DNA of 5,622 nucleotides from an uncultured Terrimonas sp. (GCA_946886925.1 CAMPJQ010000214.1:1-5622); one strand, 5' to 3'; shown: positions 1 through 5,622, counted from the stretch's first letter. Notes: generated by a model not told the origin, from the letters alone. Made by a program: numbers and translations.

Positions 1-759
1 GTTACAGCAGATGACAATATCCCATTGAGAGGTTTCTTAATCTGCCCCAAATGTGGAAGGATGTTGACCGGTAGTGCTTCAAGAGGAAGAACGCAATACT
101 ACCATTATTATCATTGCAGTTCTGCTTGTGGAGTTCGTTACAAGGCAAAAGAGGCAAATGACAAAATGGTTGAGGAAATCAGGAAATATGTATGGCCTCT
201 TTCAAGACTTGAAACATGCAAAGACGTAATCACATCAACGTACAAATCAAAAGAGCGTGGAGAGAGAGACGAACAGAAAGATTTGAAGCTGCAATTGCAG
301 GAAGTGAATAGCCGTATTGTAAAGGCAAGAGAACTGCTTTTGTGCGGCGATATAGAAGGGGATGATTATCGGGCAATCAAATCTGAATGTGAGGAGAAGA
401 TCAATCGTCTGGATGCGAAATTGAAAGCTGCTGTAAGTTTTCAAACAACGGTAGAACCATTGTGGGATAAGGCTTTTAGCAATATCGCTCAGCTTGATAC
501 TTTGTACAAAGAAGGTACGGTAGAACTTAAAAGAAAGATAGTTGGTTCGATGTTCCCTGAAAATATCGTATTCGACGGTTGCCAACATCGAACCAAAAGA
601 TTGAACGAAATCATCAACATTATATCCTTGATAGATAGGGAATTAAAGCCAAAAAAAAATGGGACAAGTCGTTTGAATTTTGACTTGTCCCATATGGTGA
701 TCCCGCTGGGACTCGAACCCAGGACCCATACATTAAAAGTGTATTGCTCTACCAGCTGA
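1..759 (+). CDS. Large serine recombinase, C-terminal part (5' end outside window)
   Basis: This is the C-terminal portion of a site-specific recombinase of the large serine family, which integrates and excises mobile elements by 2-bp staggered cleavage at att sites. The frame is open from base 1, so the catalytic resolvase domain and the rest of the recombinase domain lie beyond the left edge. Residues are numbered from the first codon in the window. A zinc beta-ribbon (Zn_ribbon_recom type) is visible with C15-x2-C18 and C39-x3-C43 around an aromatic run YYHYYHC. It is followed by a charged, probably coiled-coil segment at about residues 85-145 and a typical C-terminal region containing SMFPENIVFDG and HRTKRLNE. 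The family normally ends shortly after such a segment. Here the frame continues for 35 more codons (218-252) through the terminator and antisense strand of tRNA-Lys to a TGA at 757-759. That tail is host-derived in appearance and not conserved protein. Family assignment is confident; activity cannot be judged without the N-terminus. Confidence 0.88.
   Translation, partial: VTADDNIPLRGFLICPKCGRMLTGSASRGRTQYYHYYHCSSACGVRYKAKEANDKMVEEIRKYVWPLSRLETCKDVITSTYKSKERGERDEQKDLKLQLQEVNSRIVKARELLLCGDIEGDDYRAIKSECEEKINRLDAKLKAAVSFQTTVEPLWDKAFSNIAQLDTLYKEGTVELKRKIVGSMFPENIVFDGCQHRTKRLNEIINIISLIDRELKPKKNGTSRLNFDLSHMVIPLGLEPRTHTLKVYCSTS
651..693 (-). terminator. Intrinsic terminator of tRNA-Lys
   Basis: A perfect 12-bp inverted repeat pairs 659-670 with 682-693 around an 11-base loop. 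On the minus strand the hairpin begins within two bases of the encoded CCA of the tRNA and is followed by an uninterrupted run of nine T (651-659, its last base also closing the stem). This is a classic Rho-independent terminator for the tRNA transcript. The opposite strand of this sequence is also read as codons by the converging recombinase frame, although the hairpin lacks a U-tract in that direction. Confidence 0.9.
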
Positions 760-770
760 GCTACGGAATC
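695..770 (-). tRNA. tRNA-Lys (anticodon TTT)
   Basis: Read on the minus strand, the sequence folds into a complete cloverleaf. The 7-bp acceptor stem is GATTCCG with CGGGATC (one G-T pair), the D stem is GCTC/GAGC, the anticodon stem ATACA/TGTAT closes the loop CTTTTAA, and the T stem CTGGG/CCCAG closes TTCGAGT. The anticodon TTT is at 735-737, so the tRNA reads AAA/AAG as lysine. The discriminator base is A (698) and the terminal CCA is encoded (695-697), giving 76 nt. A promoter lies upstream and a terminator immediately downstream, so it is probably a single-gene transcription unit. The 3' end faces the recombinase gene, the usual side for integration of elements that target tRNA genes. 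Confidence 0.97.
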
Positions 771-771
771 A

Positions 772-796
772 TTTATCCTTAAAAATATAGGATAAA
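772..796. repeat. Short inverted repeat in the tRNA-Lys leader
   Basis: An 8-bp perfect inverted repeat, tttatcct (772-779) and aggataaa (789-796), is separated by nine AT-rich bases. It lies directly upstream of the mature 5' end of the tRNA, inside the predicted precursor leader. It could form a small hairpin in the precursor or be a protein-binding dyad. The length is modest and it may be chance in AT-rich sequence. Confidence 0.4.
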
Positions 797-817
797 CCCC
801 TTTCGTTTTTGGGAGTG

Positions 818-848
818 CAAAAATAAGGGAAAAAGGCATTCTGCCAAA
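818..848 (-). promoter_or_regulatory. Promoter of tRNA-Lys (Bacteroidota type)
   Basis: On the minus strand a perfect -33 element TTTG (845-848) is followed after 19 bases by a perfect -7 element TATTTTTG (818-825), matching the Bacteroidota sigma-A consensus TTTG, about 19 bases, TAnnTTTG. Transcription would begin around 811, leaving a leader of roughly 40 nt before the tRNA 5' end at 770, to be removed by RNase P. Both elements and the spacing fit, so this is a strong call for a sequence-only prediction. Confidence 0.8.
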
Positions 849-928
849 CTTTTAAAAAAATGAATGTCTTTTTCTCTGTACAGCAGCTATTGCACACCAA
901 TACATCCCTTTCATTCCGTTAAACAATG

Positions 929-957
929 TTTATTACGGGCACAGTCTCTTATTTTTG
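929..957 (+). promoter_or_regulatory. Promoter of the DUF62 gene (Bacteroidota type)
   Basis: A perfect -7 element TATTTTTG sits at 950-957. A weaker -33 match, TTTA at 929-932, lies 17 bases upstream. Predicted transcription start is about 963, which leaves a leader of around 28 nt before the ATG at 992. The 13 bases cttatttttgcac around the -7 box are identical to those of the tRNA-Lys promoter on the other strand. Because the promoter lies downstream of the ATG at 926, that ATG would not be in the transcript, which decides the start codon of the following gene. Confidence 0.7.
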
Positions 958-991
958 CACGAATATAGTTGTACTATTGCTGATCACGCAC

Positions 992-1810
992 ATGCCCTTA
1001 ATAACACTTACATCAGATATCGGACAAAAAGACTACCTGGCAGGAGCGATTAAAGGACAGTTGCTGCAAATGGTTCCCGGTTGCACACTGGTGGACATTA
1101 GTCATGAACTTACACCATTTAATTATCCCCAGGCGGCTTATGTGTGCCGCAATGCCATTAAAAATTTTCCCGACTTTACTTTTCACATCGTACTGGTAAA
1201 TCTTTTCGAAAATAAGAATGAACACCTGTTGCTGGCTTTTCATAACCGGCAATATATTTTATGTGCCGATAACGGTCTGCTTACGATGATCGCAGAGGGA
1301 AAACCGGAAATAGTGATTGGCCTGCCCATGGATAAAACGGTGGCCAAAAACGCTTTGTACATCACACGCATATTTGGCAAGAGCATACAAGCCATCGCCA
1401 ATGGAGAAAGCCTGAACACTATTGGTACCCCTGACATAGACATACTGGAAAAAAACCCATTGCGGCCGATGCTTGGCGAAAACTGGATTGAAGGGCAAAT
1501 TATTTTTATAGATCATTTTGAAAACGTGGTGATCAATATTACAAGAGAAGCTTTTGAAGAGCAACGTAAAGGACGCCGTTTTACCATTGCCTTTAAAAGA
1601 GATGAAGTAATTGAAAAAATAAGCGAAACCTATGCCGATGTGCCGGAGGGCGAAAAACTGGCGCTGTTCAACTCGGCAGGATACCTCGAAATTGCCATTA
1701 ACAAAGGCAATGCCGCCGGGCTGCTGGGACTCCAGGGATATTCTGAAAAACAATCAGCGCATTTGCAAAACCGTTTGTTTTATCAAACCATCCGCATATT
1801 TTTTGAGTAG
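992..1810 (+). CDS. SAM hydrolase / DUF62-family protein (SAM hydroxide adenosyltransferase-like)
   Basis: This 272-residue cytoplasmic protein belongs to the DUF62 family, related to SAM-dependent chlorinase/fluorinase; characterised members hydrolyse S-adenosylmethionine to adenosine and methionine. The N-terminal domain (about 1-150) has TLTSDIGQKDYLAGAIKG (D9 at the usual ribose-binding position), VDISHEL (34-40) and CADNGLL (91-97). The C-terminal barrel has EGQIIFIDHFENVVINI (about 167-183) and FNSAGYLEIAINKGNAAGLL (226-245), both hallmarks of the family. The length is normal. The ATG at 992 is chosen because the protein then begins directly with the conserved first strand and a promoter lies just upstream; an in-frame ATG at 926 would add 22 unconserved residues overlapping that promoter. 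By alignment from memory, the positions of the canonical Asp-Arg-His triad appear substituted (N70, no Arg in NKNEH, F128), so enzymatic activity is uncertain. A small membrane protein follows after 62 bases, perhaps cotranscribed. Confidence 0.88.
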   Translation: MPLITLTSDIGQKDYLAGAIKGQLLQMVPGCTLVDISHELTPFNYPQAAYVCRNAIKNFPDFTFHIVLVNLFENKNEHLLLAFHNRQYILCADNGLLTMIAEGKPEIVIGLPMDKTVAKNALYITRIFGKSIQAIANGESLNTIGTPDIDILEKNPLRPMLGENWIEGQIIFIDHFENVVINITREAFEEQRKGRRFTIAFKRDEVIEKISETYADVPEGEKLALFNSAGYLEIAINKGNAAGLLGLQGYSEKQSAHLQNRLFYQTIRIFFE

Positions 1811-1872
1811 TTCAGGTATGACCATTTTTTGCAATTGCCGGCTGCATTGCTTACTTTTTTTAATTTTATTCC

Positions 1873-2094
1873 ATGAATGCTGAAACCGGTAAATACATCA
1901 TCGCAGCAGGAGTGCTGATTGTTATTGCCGGCATTGTGATTTACTTTTTTCACGACAGGCTGCACTGGATCGGCCGCCTGCCGGGAGACATCCGCATCGA
2001 AAAAGAGAATTTCCGTTTTTATTTTCCCATTACTACCATGATACTGTTCAGTATCATCCTTTCCCTGCTCCTGTGGCTGCTCAGGAAATTATAG
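1873..2094 (+). CDS. DUF2905-family small inner-membrane protein
   Basis: This 73-residue protein of unknown function has two predicted transmembrane helices, about 8-26 and 52-70. Between them lies a short loop containing GRLPGDIRIEKENFRFYFP (34-52), the signature of the DUF2905 family (GRLPGDI, then a charged stretch, then FYFPI). The length is typical and the protein is expected to be complete. The start ATG at 1873 is the only reasonable one. The gene lies 62 bases behind the DUF62 gene on the same strand and could share its transcript; a degenerate promoter (TTTG at 1828, TACTTTTT at 1852) is also possible. It converges on the GH16 gene, with only 20 bases between the two stop codons. 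No biochemical role is established for the family, and the neighbourhood does not supply one. Confidence 0.87.
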   Translation: MNAETGKYIIAAGVLIVIAGIVIYFFHDRLHWIGRLPGDIRIEKENFRFYFPITTMILFSIILSLLLWLLRKL

Positions 2095-2114
2095 AAAATC
2101 GTATCGATGCCGCA

Positions 2115-2921
2115 CTATTCTTTAGCTTTAGGCTTTCCCTTAAAAGAATAAAACCTTACCCAATCAATTTCCATTTCAACAGGCAGATCTTCTGTATATA
2201 CCTTACCTACCCAACTGCCGCCTAACTGCATATCCAGTAGCAGGTAGTATTTATATTGATCAAAAGGGAATTGGCCTTCTTTATCCGTTTCTATACGGGG
2301 ATAAGCGAAAGTTTTTTTATTGTTTATGAAAAAAACCAGGCTATCCGGATGTAACTCCACAGCGTAATTGTTAAAGCCATTGGGATTGATTACCCCGGTT
2401 GCTCCCTGTTTGGGCTCTTTTATTTTAAGGTTATAGGTATAATGAGAATGTACCGTTTGATAGGCGATAGAATCAAAATTCAATCTTTCCATAATATCTA
2501 TTTCGCCACCATCGGGCCAATTCATGCCCTGCGACAACAACCAGAAGGCCGGCCAGGCGCCACGAGCTCCATTCAGCTTTGCATATACTTCGATCCTGCC
2601 AAATCCAAAGCCCACTTTATCTTTTGTGTATACGCCGCCGGTTAAGTACCTGGCAGTATCGTTCGGTAAGCTATTGTTAACTATGCCACGCAATACCAGT
2701 TTACCGTCACGCATAGCATAGCAACTGTCAAAATCGCTCATGTATTTTTGCCAGTCAGCTTTACCCCTGGGTATTTTCGACCACCGGCTGGTATCGAAAC
2801 CATTGAGCTGGTCAAAGTTTTCTTCCCAACTCAGCGTCGTTTTTTGAGCATGCCTTGTACCGGCACAGGAAGCCAGTAGTATCACTAAAAAGGAAAGTGG
2901 AAATAAATTCTTACGCTTCAT
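2115..2921 (-). CDS. GH16 family endo-beta-glycanase lipoprotein (laminarinase-like)
   Basis: This 268-residue exported glycoside hydrolase of family 16 has retaining endo-acting activity on beta-1,3 or mixed-linkage glucans, or on galactans. The N-terminus is a lipoprotein signal (MKRKN, hydrophobic run, LASC) with the lipidated cysteine at C19. The jelly-roll domain covers about 30-260. Catalytic motif GGEIDIMER gives nucleophile E140, D142 and acid/base E145, in the ExDxxE form with the beta-bulge residue. WPAFWLL (123-129) and the C-terminal MEIDWVRFYS (250-259) are also typical. No acidic residues follow the cysteine, so a surface-export signal is not evident; periplasmic face or surface location remains open. 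The start follows the EEP stop codon by 26 bases, so the two are probably cotranscribed. It is the last gene of the minus-strand cluster headed by SusD, which fits backbone cleavage of the imported glycan. Exact substrate cannot be read from the sequence. Confidence 0.92.
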   Translation of the reverse strand: MKRKNLFPLSFLVILLASCAGTRHAQKTTLSWEENFDQLNGFDTSRWSKIPRGKADWQKYMSDFDSCYAMRDGKLVLRGIVNNSLPNDTARYLTGGVYTKDKVGFGFGRIEVYAKLNGARGAWPAFWLLSQGMNWPDGGEIDIMERLNFDSIAYQTVHSHYTYNLKIKEPKQGATGVINPNGFNNYAVELHPDSLVFFINNKKTFAYPRIETDKEGQFPFDQYKYYLLLDMQLGGSWVGKVYTEDLPVEMEIDWVRFYSFKGKPKAKE

Positions 2922-2947
2922 ACATGTATATTGTTCGTGATCAGTAA

Positions 2948-3760
2948 TTACTTTAGCTGTAACCCCGTAATAACAGGCAGGTGATCTGATGCCTCTTTAT
3001 TTTGCATTACATTATGCGACAAAACATTAAAAGTGTCTTTTGAACTGAATGCAATAAAATCTATAGCCCCGGTTTCACCGCCTTCCCAAAAAGTTGAAGG
3101 GCAGTTATTGCAGGTACGCGTGAAATGCTCATCAATGATCCGGATAACATCACCGTCTTCTTTGGCATTAAAATCTCCGGCAATAATAAAAGGCAAGGAC
3201 GTTCCGTTTGCAATGCTACAAATTTCTGTTGCTTGTAATATACGGCTGGCTTTGTTGTAAGCTTCCAAATGGGTACAGCCAAACCGGTATAGCTTTCCGT
3301 TGGGCAATGTAACCGTTGCTGCTGCTAATACGCGGGGCTCTCCTTTTTGGGAATCATTCACAGGCAACAAATAGGTGTTGGTATCCGATAAAGGATATTT
3401 CGACAAAATTAAAACGCCGTATTGTCCGCGGTCAAAATCCATTGCCTTTCCAAAATAATAATACGGATACCCCGCTTTAGCAGCCAATTGCTCCGCCTGG
3501 TTGATTTTTCCTGAGCGCACGGTATTTACATCCACTTCCTGCACAGCCACCATATCTGCATGTTGTTTTTTGATAACCGCGGCAACAGCATCTAGATCAA
3601 TAACATCAGCCTTTTCCGGAGGATTGCAATGATGTACATTATAGGTCATCACCTTAATAGCATTTTTAGCTGTGGCTTTTGATTGAATTTTTCCGGAAGA
3701 GAAAGACAGAAAAAGCAATACAACAACAGCTACTGGCAATGTCAACAATAATCTGTACAT
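2948..3760 (-). CDS. Exported endonuclease/exonuclease/phosphatase (EEP) family hydrolase
   Basis: This 270-residue metal-dependent phosphoesterase of the EEP superfamily (DNase I, sphingomyelinase and inositol phosphatase fold) is predicted to act outside the cytoplasm. Residues 3-20 form a hydrophobic signal or anchor segment without a lipobox cysteine. The complete active site is visible: MTYNVHH (N41), QEVD (E75), GVLILSK (115-121), CTHLEAY (H164), AGDFNAK (D196, N198), AIDFIAF (D234) and ASDHLPV (D259, H260). The catalytic core is therefore intact and the length is typical of compact members. It lies 79 bases after susD, separated by a terminator-like hairpin, and 26 bases before the GH16 gene. 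In this context it may dephosphorylate or cleave a phosphodiester-bearing glycan or release phosphate, rather than act in DNA repair; that is inference. The substrate is unknown. Confidence 0.9.
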   Translation of the reverse strand: MYRLLLTLPVAVVVLLFLSFSSGKIQSKATAKNAIKVMTYNVHHCNPPEKADVIDLDAVAAVIKKQHADMVAVQEVDVNTVRSGKINQAEQLAAKAGYPYYYFGKAMDFDRGQYGVLILSKYPLSDTNTYLLPVNDSQKGEPRVLAAATVTLPNGKLYRFGCTHLEAYNKASRILQATEICSIANGTSLPFIIAGDFNAKEDGDVIRIIDEHFTRTCNNCPSTFWEGGETGAIDFIAFSSKDTFNVLSHNVMQNKEASDHLPVITGLQLK

Positions 3761-3777
3761 ATAAAAAATTTACAGGC

Positions 3778-3815
3778 AAAAAATAACCGGTGAGATAGCT
3801 ATGCATCTCACCGGT
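3778..3815 (-). terminator. Intrinsic terminator-like hairpin between susD and the EEP gene
   Basis: A perfect 11-bp inverted repeat, accggtgagat (3786-3796) and atctcaccggt (3805-3815), has an 8-base loop. Reading the minus strand it lies 24 bases past the susD stop codon and is followed by TA and then six T (3778-3783), giving a GC-rich stem plus U-tract. The next gene starts only 17 bases beyond the T run. It probably reduces transcription from susC/susD into the two downstream enzyme genes or protects the 3' end of the susCD message, both known uses of intercistronic hairpins. Partial readthrough is expected, since no clear promoter is seen for the EEP gene. Confidence 0.75.
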
Positions 3816-3839
3816 ATGTTTCAGTTACCTCATTATCAC

Positions 3840-5618
3840 TTATTGCCAGCCGTCGGGTTGAGTCAATTTGTTATTGCTCAGTATTACCTGCGATGCAGGA
3901 ATAGGGAAAGAATAATATTTAGGTTCAACAAAACTGCGTGGTTGTGTTACATCTTTAGTGAACATAACAACACCTGATGTTCCGTTAGACAGGATAAAAC
4001 TACCATCGGTAAGATAGTATTTCACAATCTTCTCTTTTACCTCATCCGGTAACCCTGCTATAGGACCTTCATCATCTTTAGACTGAAGAATAGCTATATC
4101 GGCCACCCCGTCACCGGTTACATCCAAACCGCCCAGCGCCGGCACATACATACCACCAGGGGTTTCTGCTAAAAGCGAACCGGCTTTCCAGCGATACAAG
4201 TCATCTAAACGTAAGCCTTCGCAAGCTAACTCTACCCTGCGCTCTCTGCGAATCTCCAATATAACACCTTTATTAGCACCAGAAACCAACGGATATTTTC
4301 CGGCAAGGTAAGCGTCGGGTGTACCATTTGCAGCAGTCATATTCAGGGCAGGCATTCCCACCCTTACTCTCAGCTTATTTATGGTTGCGTCTGCATCTCC
4401 CTGGTTAAGCGTGCCCAATTCTGCTTTTGCTTCAGCATTTATCAGCAGCACTTCGGCATACCTGAAAATGGGCAGATCGGTGTAGTTTAAAACCCATCCG
4501 CCTCTCAAAGCCGGATCGCGGGGGAAAAACTTTACCTGCAGGTAACCGCCAAAGTTAGGACGGGTAATATAAGGATTGCCGCCGGGAGTAATTACGAAAC
4601 CAGGAGGCATAATGGTTTCAGCCAGGCGTGGATCGCGATTGGCAAATACGTTTACAAACGCTTTTGTATCATATCCGCTTTGAGAAGTGAAAGGGGTACC
4701 ATCGTTCATTAAAAACTCGTTTGCCAAACTGGAACTTAAAGCCCACTGCCAGTCCATCACCACATGCGTATTGTTGCCAACTCCATCTTCCTTATTATTT
4801 TTCTGAAGGAATATCACTTCTTTATTTGCTAACAGATTATTACTTGTAAATAATGCCCTGTATCCTTCAACGCCGGTGCCGGTAATGTCAAAACCACCAT
4901 TCTCCATTATATCCTGGGAAGCAGCTACTGCCCGTTGAAGAAAAGTTTGCGCTGAAGATTCCTGTCCCAACTCGCTATGATATTTACGGTAGGTTCCTTC
5001 ATGCAATGCAACTCTTGCCAGCAATGTTAAAGCCGCCCATTTGGTTACATAAGAGGTGTTGGTACGGGCAGGTAATACATTAGCAGCGGCATATTCCAAA
5101 TCAGCCATAATTGAATCCACCACTACAGTGCGTGGTTCCTTGGCCTTTTGCAACAGATCTTCTTCATTATTCCCCAGCACATGCGAATACCAAGGTACAT
5201 CACCATAACGCTTAACCATGCCATAGTAAAAATTAGCCCTGAAAAAGCGCGCCACGCCAATGTAATGGTTTATTACCGCCTGATCGCCTGTTGTTTTTCC
5301 AACATTGTCCAGCATAAAATTGATGTTGCGCAAAATACCCCAGGCAGCTCTATCCCAGCCCTTGGTATTTCCAGGCGTTACACCTCCGCGAATGAGATTG
5401 TCTATCTCGCTGCTACCGGTATAAATAGAAATATTATCGGAAAATTGATCCGCTGCCTCTACGTCTGCCCACATTGCACGAAGCTGCTGTGTATAGAATC
5501 CGTTGGTATAGGTTTCCAGGTCGGCCGGAGTATTAAAAAAATCGTTCCCCGTAATAGCCGTTGTTGGTGTGCGTTGTAAAAAATCCTTTTTACACGAAAC
5601 ACCCAGTATGGGTGCATT
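3840..5618 (-). CDS. SusD/RagB-family glycan-binding outer-membrane lipoprotein, signal peptide interrupted
   Basis: This is a SusD-like nutrient-binding lipoprotein, the surface lid of a SusC TonB-dependent transporter. Open frame from 5618 gives NAPILGVSC then KKDFLQRTP; the cysteine codon at 5592-5594 is the expected lipidation site, and the mature part would be 584 residues, normal for the family. Family features include the TPR-like helical core with FRANFYYGMVKRYGDVPW, ARVALHEGTYRKYH, ATINKLRVRVGMP, EIRRERRVELACEGLRLDDLYRW and the C-terminal ASQVILSNNKLTQPDGWQ. The first ATG (5474) would remove the lipobox and about 40 mature residues, so it is unlikely to be the true start. However, TGA at 5619-5621 is in frame just before the lipobox, so the signal peptide as written is broken: a frameshift, a sequencing error, or a real null allele. 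The right edge prevents a decision. susC is expected upstream; EEP and GH16 genes follow. Confidence 0.9.
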   Translation of the reverse strand, partial: NAPILGVSCKKDFLQRTPTTAITGNDFFNTPADLETYTNGFYTQQLRAMWADVEAADQFSDNISIYTGSSEIDNLIRGGVTPGNTKGWDRAAWGILRNINFMLDNVGKTTGDQAVINHYIGVARFFRANFYYGMVKRYGDVPWYSHVLGNNEEDLLQKAKEPRTVVVDSIMADLEYAAANVLPARTNTSYVTKWAALTLLARVALHEGTYRKYHSELGQESSAQTFLQRAVAASQDIMENGGFDITGTGVEGYRALFTSNNLLANKEVIFLQKNNKEDGVGNNTHVVMDWQWALSSSLANEFLMNDGTPFTSQSGYDTKAFVNVFANRDPRLAETIMPPGFVITPGGNPYITRPNFGGYLQVKFFPRDPALRGGWVLNYTDLPIFRYAEVLLINAEAKAELGTLNQGDADATINKLRVRVGMPALNMTAANGTPDAYLAGKYPLVSGANKGVILEIRRERRVELACEGLRLDDLYRWKAGSLLAETPGGMYVPALGGLDVTGDGVADIAILQSKDDEGPIAGLPDEVKEKIVKYYLTDGSFILSNGTSGVVMFTKDVTQPRSFVEPKYYSFPIPASQVILSNNKLTQPDGWQ

Positions 5619-5622
5619 TCAA

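Noticed and set aside
489..839. Open frame on the minus strand across the tRNA region (116 codons) containing VAQLVE and VLGSSPSGIT
   Set aside because: These peptides are the typical translation of a tRNA gene; the frame covers the tRNA-Lys, its terminator and the antisense of the recombinase gene and has no protein-family similarity.
849..925. Possible small RNA or short gene in the divergent intergenic region
   Set aside because: No start with coding character, no stable hairpin and no terminator were visible; apart from the two promoters and the short inverted repeat nothing was seen.
1828..1859. Separate promoter for the DUF2905 gene (TTTG at 1828-1831, TACTTTTT at 1852-1859, spacing 20)
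   Set aside because: The -7 box has a mismatch at the final G and the implied leader would be only a few bases; cotranscription with the DUF62 gene is at least as likely.
2095..2114. Bidirectional terminator between the converging DUF2905 and GH16 genes
   Set aside because: The 20-base gap and its edges show no convincing stem with a T-run on either strand.
3061..3282. Minus-strand frame overlapping the EEP gene
   Set aside because: It lies fully inside a gene with an intact, conserved active site in another frame.
5148..5579. Plus-strand frame of 143 codons opposite susD
   Set aside because: It is antisense to well-conserved SusD sequence and contains no recognisable motif; it is an open-frame shadow.

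Overview
The window looks like chromosomal DNA from a member of the Bacteroidota, probably a Chitinophagaceae-like soil or aquatic lineage. The support is a SusD-family lipoprotein in a glycan-utilisation gene cluster, promoters of the Bacteroidota type (TTTG, about 19 bases, TAnnTTTG), little sign of Shine-Dalgarno sequences, and moderate GC by eye. Family and genus level placement is inference.

Left part (1-770): the 3' portion of a large serine recombinase, running off the left edge, converges on a tRNA-Lys(TTT) gene on the minus strand. The recombinase frame has no stop before the tRNA. It reads through the tRNA's own intrinsic terminator and well into the tRNA gene. This is the expected picture for one end of an integrated mobile element inserted directly 3' of a tRNA gene, with the last 35 codons of the recombinase supplied by host sequence. 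The tRNA has its own well-formed promoter and terminator.

Middle (771-2094): a divergent intergenic region carries the tRNA promoter on the minus strand and a second promoter on the plus strand with an identical 13-base -7 region. The plus promoter serves a SAM hydrolase/DUF62-family protein, followed by a small two-helix membrane protein of the DUF2905 type. The promoter position argues that the DUF62 protein starts at 992 and not at the upstream ATG at 926.

Right part (2115-5622, all minus strand): a partial polysaccharide utilisation locus. Read in transcription order it has a SusD-like glycan-binding outer-membrane lipoprotein, an intrinsic terminator-like hairpin, an exported endonuclease/exonuclease/phosphatase-family (EEP) hydrolase, and a GH16 endo-glucanase/galactanase lipoprotein. 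The susC partner would be expected just beyond the right edge. The inferred division of labour is that SusD with SusC captures and imports an oligosaccharide, GH16 cuts the beta-glycan backbone, and the EEP enzyme removes a phosphate or acts on a phosphodiester. The susD frame carries an in-frame TGA just upstream of the lipoprotein cysteine, so its signal peptide is not intact in this sequence.

Nothing here is clearly a new system. The best leads are the recombinase/tRNA fusion, the disrupted SusD signal peptide, and the DUF62 protein that appears to lack the canonical catalytic triad.
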